NCBI GenBank assembly: GCA_002396485.1 | Contig: DGXZ01000046.1 | Coordinates: forward strand, 1-64,000 | DNA from: Spartobacteria bacterium UBA5019 | GTDB lineage: Bacteria; Verrucomicrobiota; Verrucomicrobiia; Chthoniobacterales; Terrimicrobiaceae | Length of the DNA stretch: 64,000 bases | Reading direction: 5' to 3' | In this document: in pieces, positions 63,982 to 64,000 of the stretch | Position numbering within the stretch: the first letter of the stretch is position 1 | Layout of the letters: each line of letters starts with the position of its first letter | Notes under the pieces: model-generated | Database searches by the model: none | What the model was told of the DNA's origin: nothing | The model's input: only the letters and a program-made list of their open reading frames with translations | Position numbers and translations under genes: made by a program

Positions 63982-64000
63982 CAAAAAATTTGAACGATCG
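63982..64000. repeat. Left half of a palindromic element cut by the window end
   Basis: CAAAAAATTTGAACGATCG closely matches the left half of the 34-base palindrome at 24699-24732 (arm CAAAAATTTG, core ACGATCG). The remainder is outside the window. Confidence 0.45.

Overview
The window reads as ordinary chromosomal DNA of a Gram-negative bacterium, most likely a Verrucomicrobiota member. This is an inference from gene content: three orphan type II pseudopilin genes, an OprB-type porin, a four-helix-bundle-suffix/topoisomerase-zinc-finger protein, a hom-thrC-lysC operon, a circularly permuted ATP-grasp/alpha-E operon and a class I (DhnA-type) aldolase. No rRNA or ribosomal-protein genes are present to settle it. 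Coding density is high. Many neighbours overlap by ATGA, GTGA, TTGA or TAATG junctions, so translational coupling is a recurrent theme.

Layout. 0-6 kb: a decayed class III cyclase remnant, then a tight minus-strand operon (glycosyltransferase, UPF0104 membrane protein, YraQ-type permease with its TIGR03943 partner, secreted GHL10 glycosidase). 6-8 kb: SDR oxidoreductase, a CAT-anticodon tRNA (probably tRNA-Ile2), a bidirectional terminator, class I aldolase. 8.3-12.2 kb: acetyltransferase, then ATP-grasp / alpha-E / squalene-phytoene synthase-like genes. 12.2-17.4 kb: tgt, YceI, a small membrane protein, SRP RNA, Mrp ATPase, a TPR protein. 17.5-24.7 kb: ftsK, a RodZ-like gene, rimO, two pseudopilins, nrdR, an ATP-cone-like gene, a HIT gene. 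24.7-31.8 kb: Kef-type antiporter, lipoprotein, rfbA, pseudopilin, cytochrome c/PQQ sugar dehydrogenase, a MoaD/ThiS-like sulfur carrier and a threonine-synthase homologue. 32-39.4 kb: WcaF-like acetyltransferase, hisS, aspS, four-helix protein, FeS photolyase, dprA. 39.5-45.8 kb: a ketosynthase lacking its cysteine, a GluR0-like potassium channel, an adenylate-kinase-like protein, a SWIM-SNF2 helicase. 45.8-51.8 kb: envelope proteins, PhoR/PhoB-type two-component system, exonuclease III, an OGG1-like glycosylase, a SOUL lipoprotein. 52-57 kb: MFS transporter, a broken IS630-type element, folB, HAD hydrolase, OprB porin. 57-61.4 kb: hom-thrC-lysC, then a nucleotidyltransferase with a small partner. 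61.5-64 kb: HAD hydrolase and an NhaD/ArsB-like antiporter.

The most interesting unit is at 30.2-32.0 kb. A SAM-I (S-box) riboswitch on the minus strand precedes a divergent threonine-synthase homologue, followed by a small ubiquitin-like sulfur carrier ending in Gly-Gly. A second, canonical threonine synthase lies in the hom-thrC-lysC operon 27 kb away. SAM control, a sulfur carrier and an O-phosphohomoserine-type PLP enzyme together suggest a thiocarboxylate-dependent homocysteine (or cysteine) synthase. That function is an inference, not a demonstrated one.
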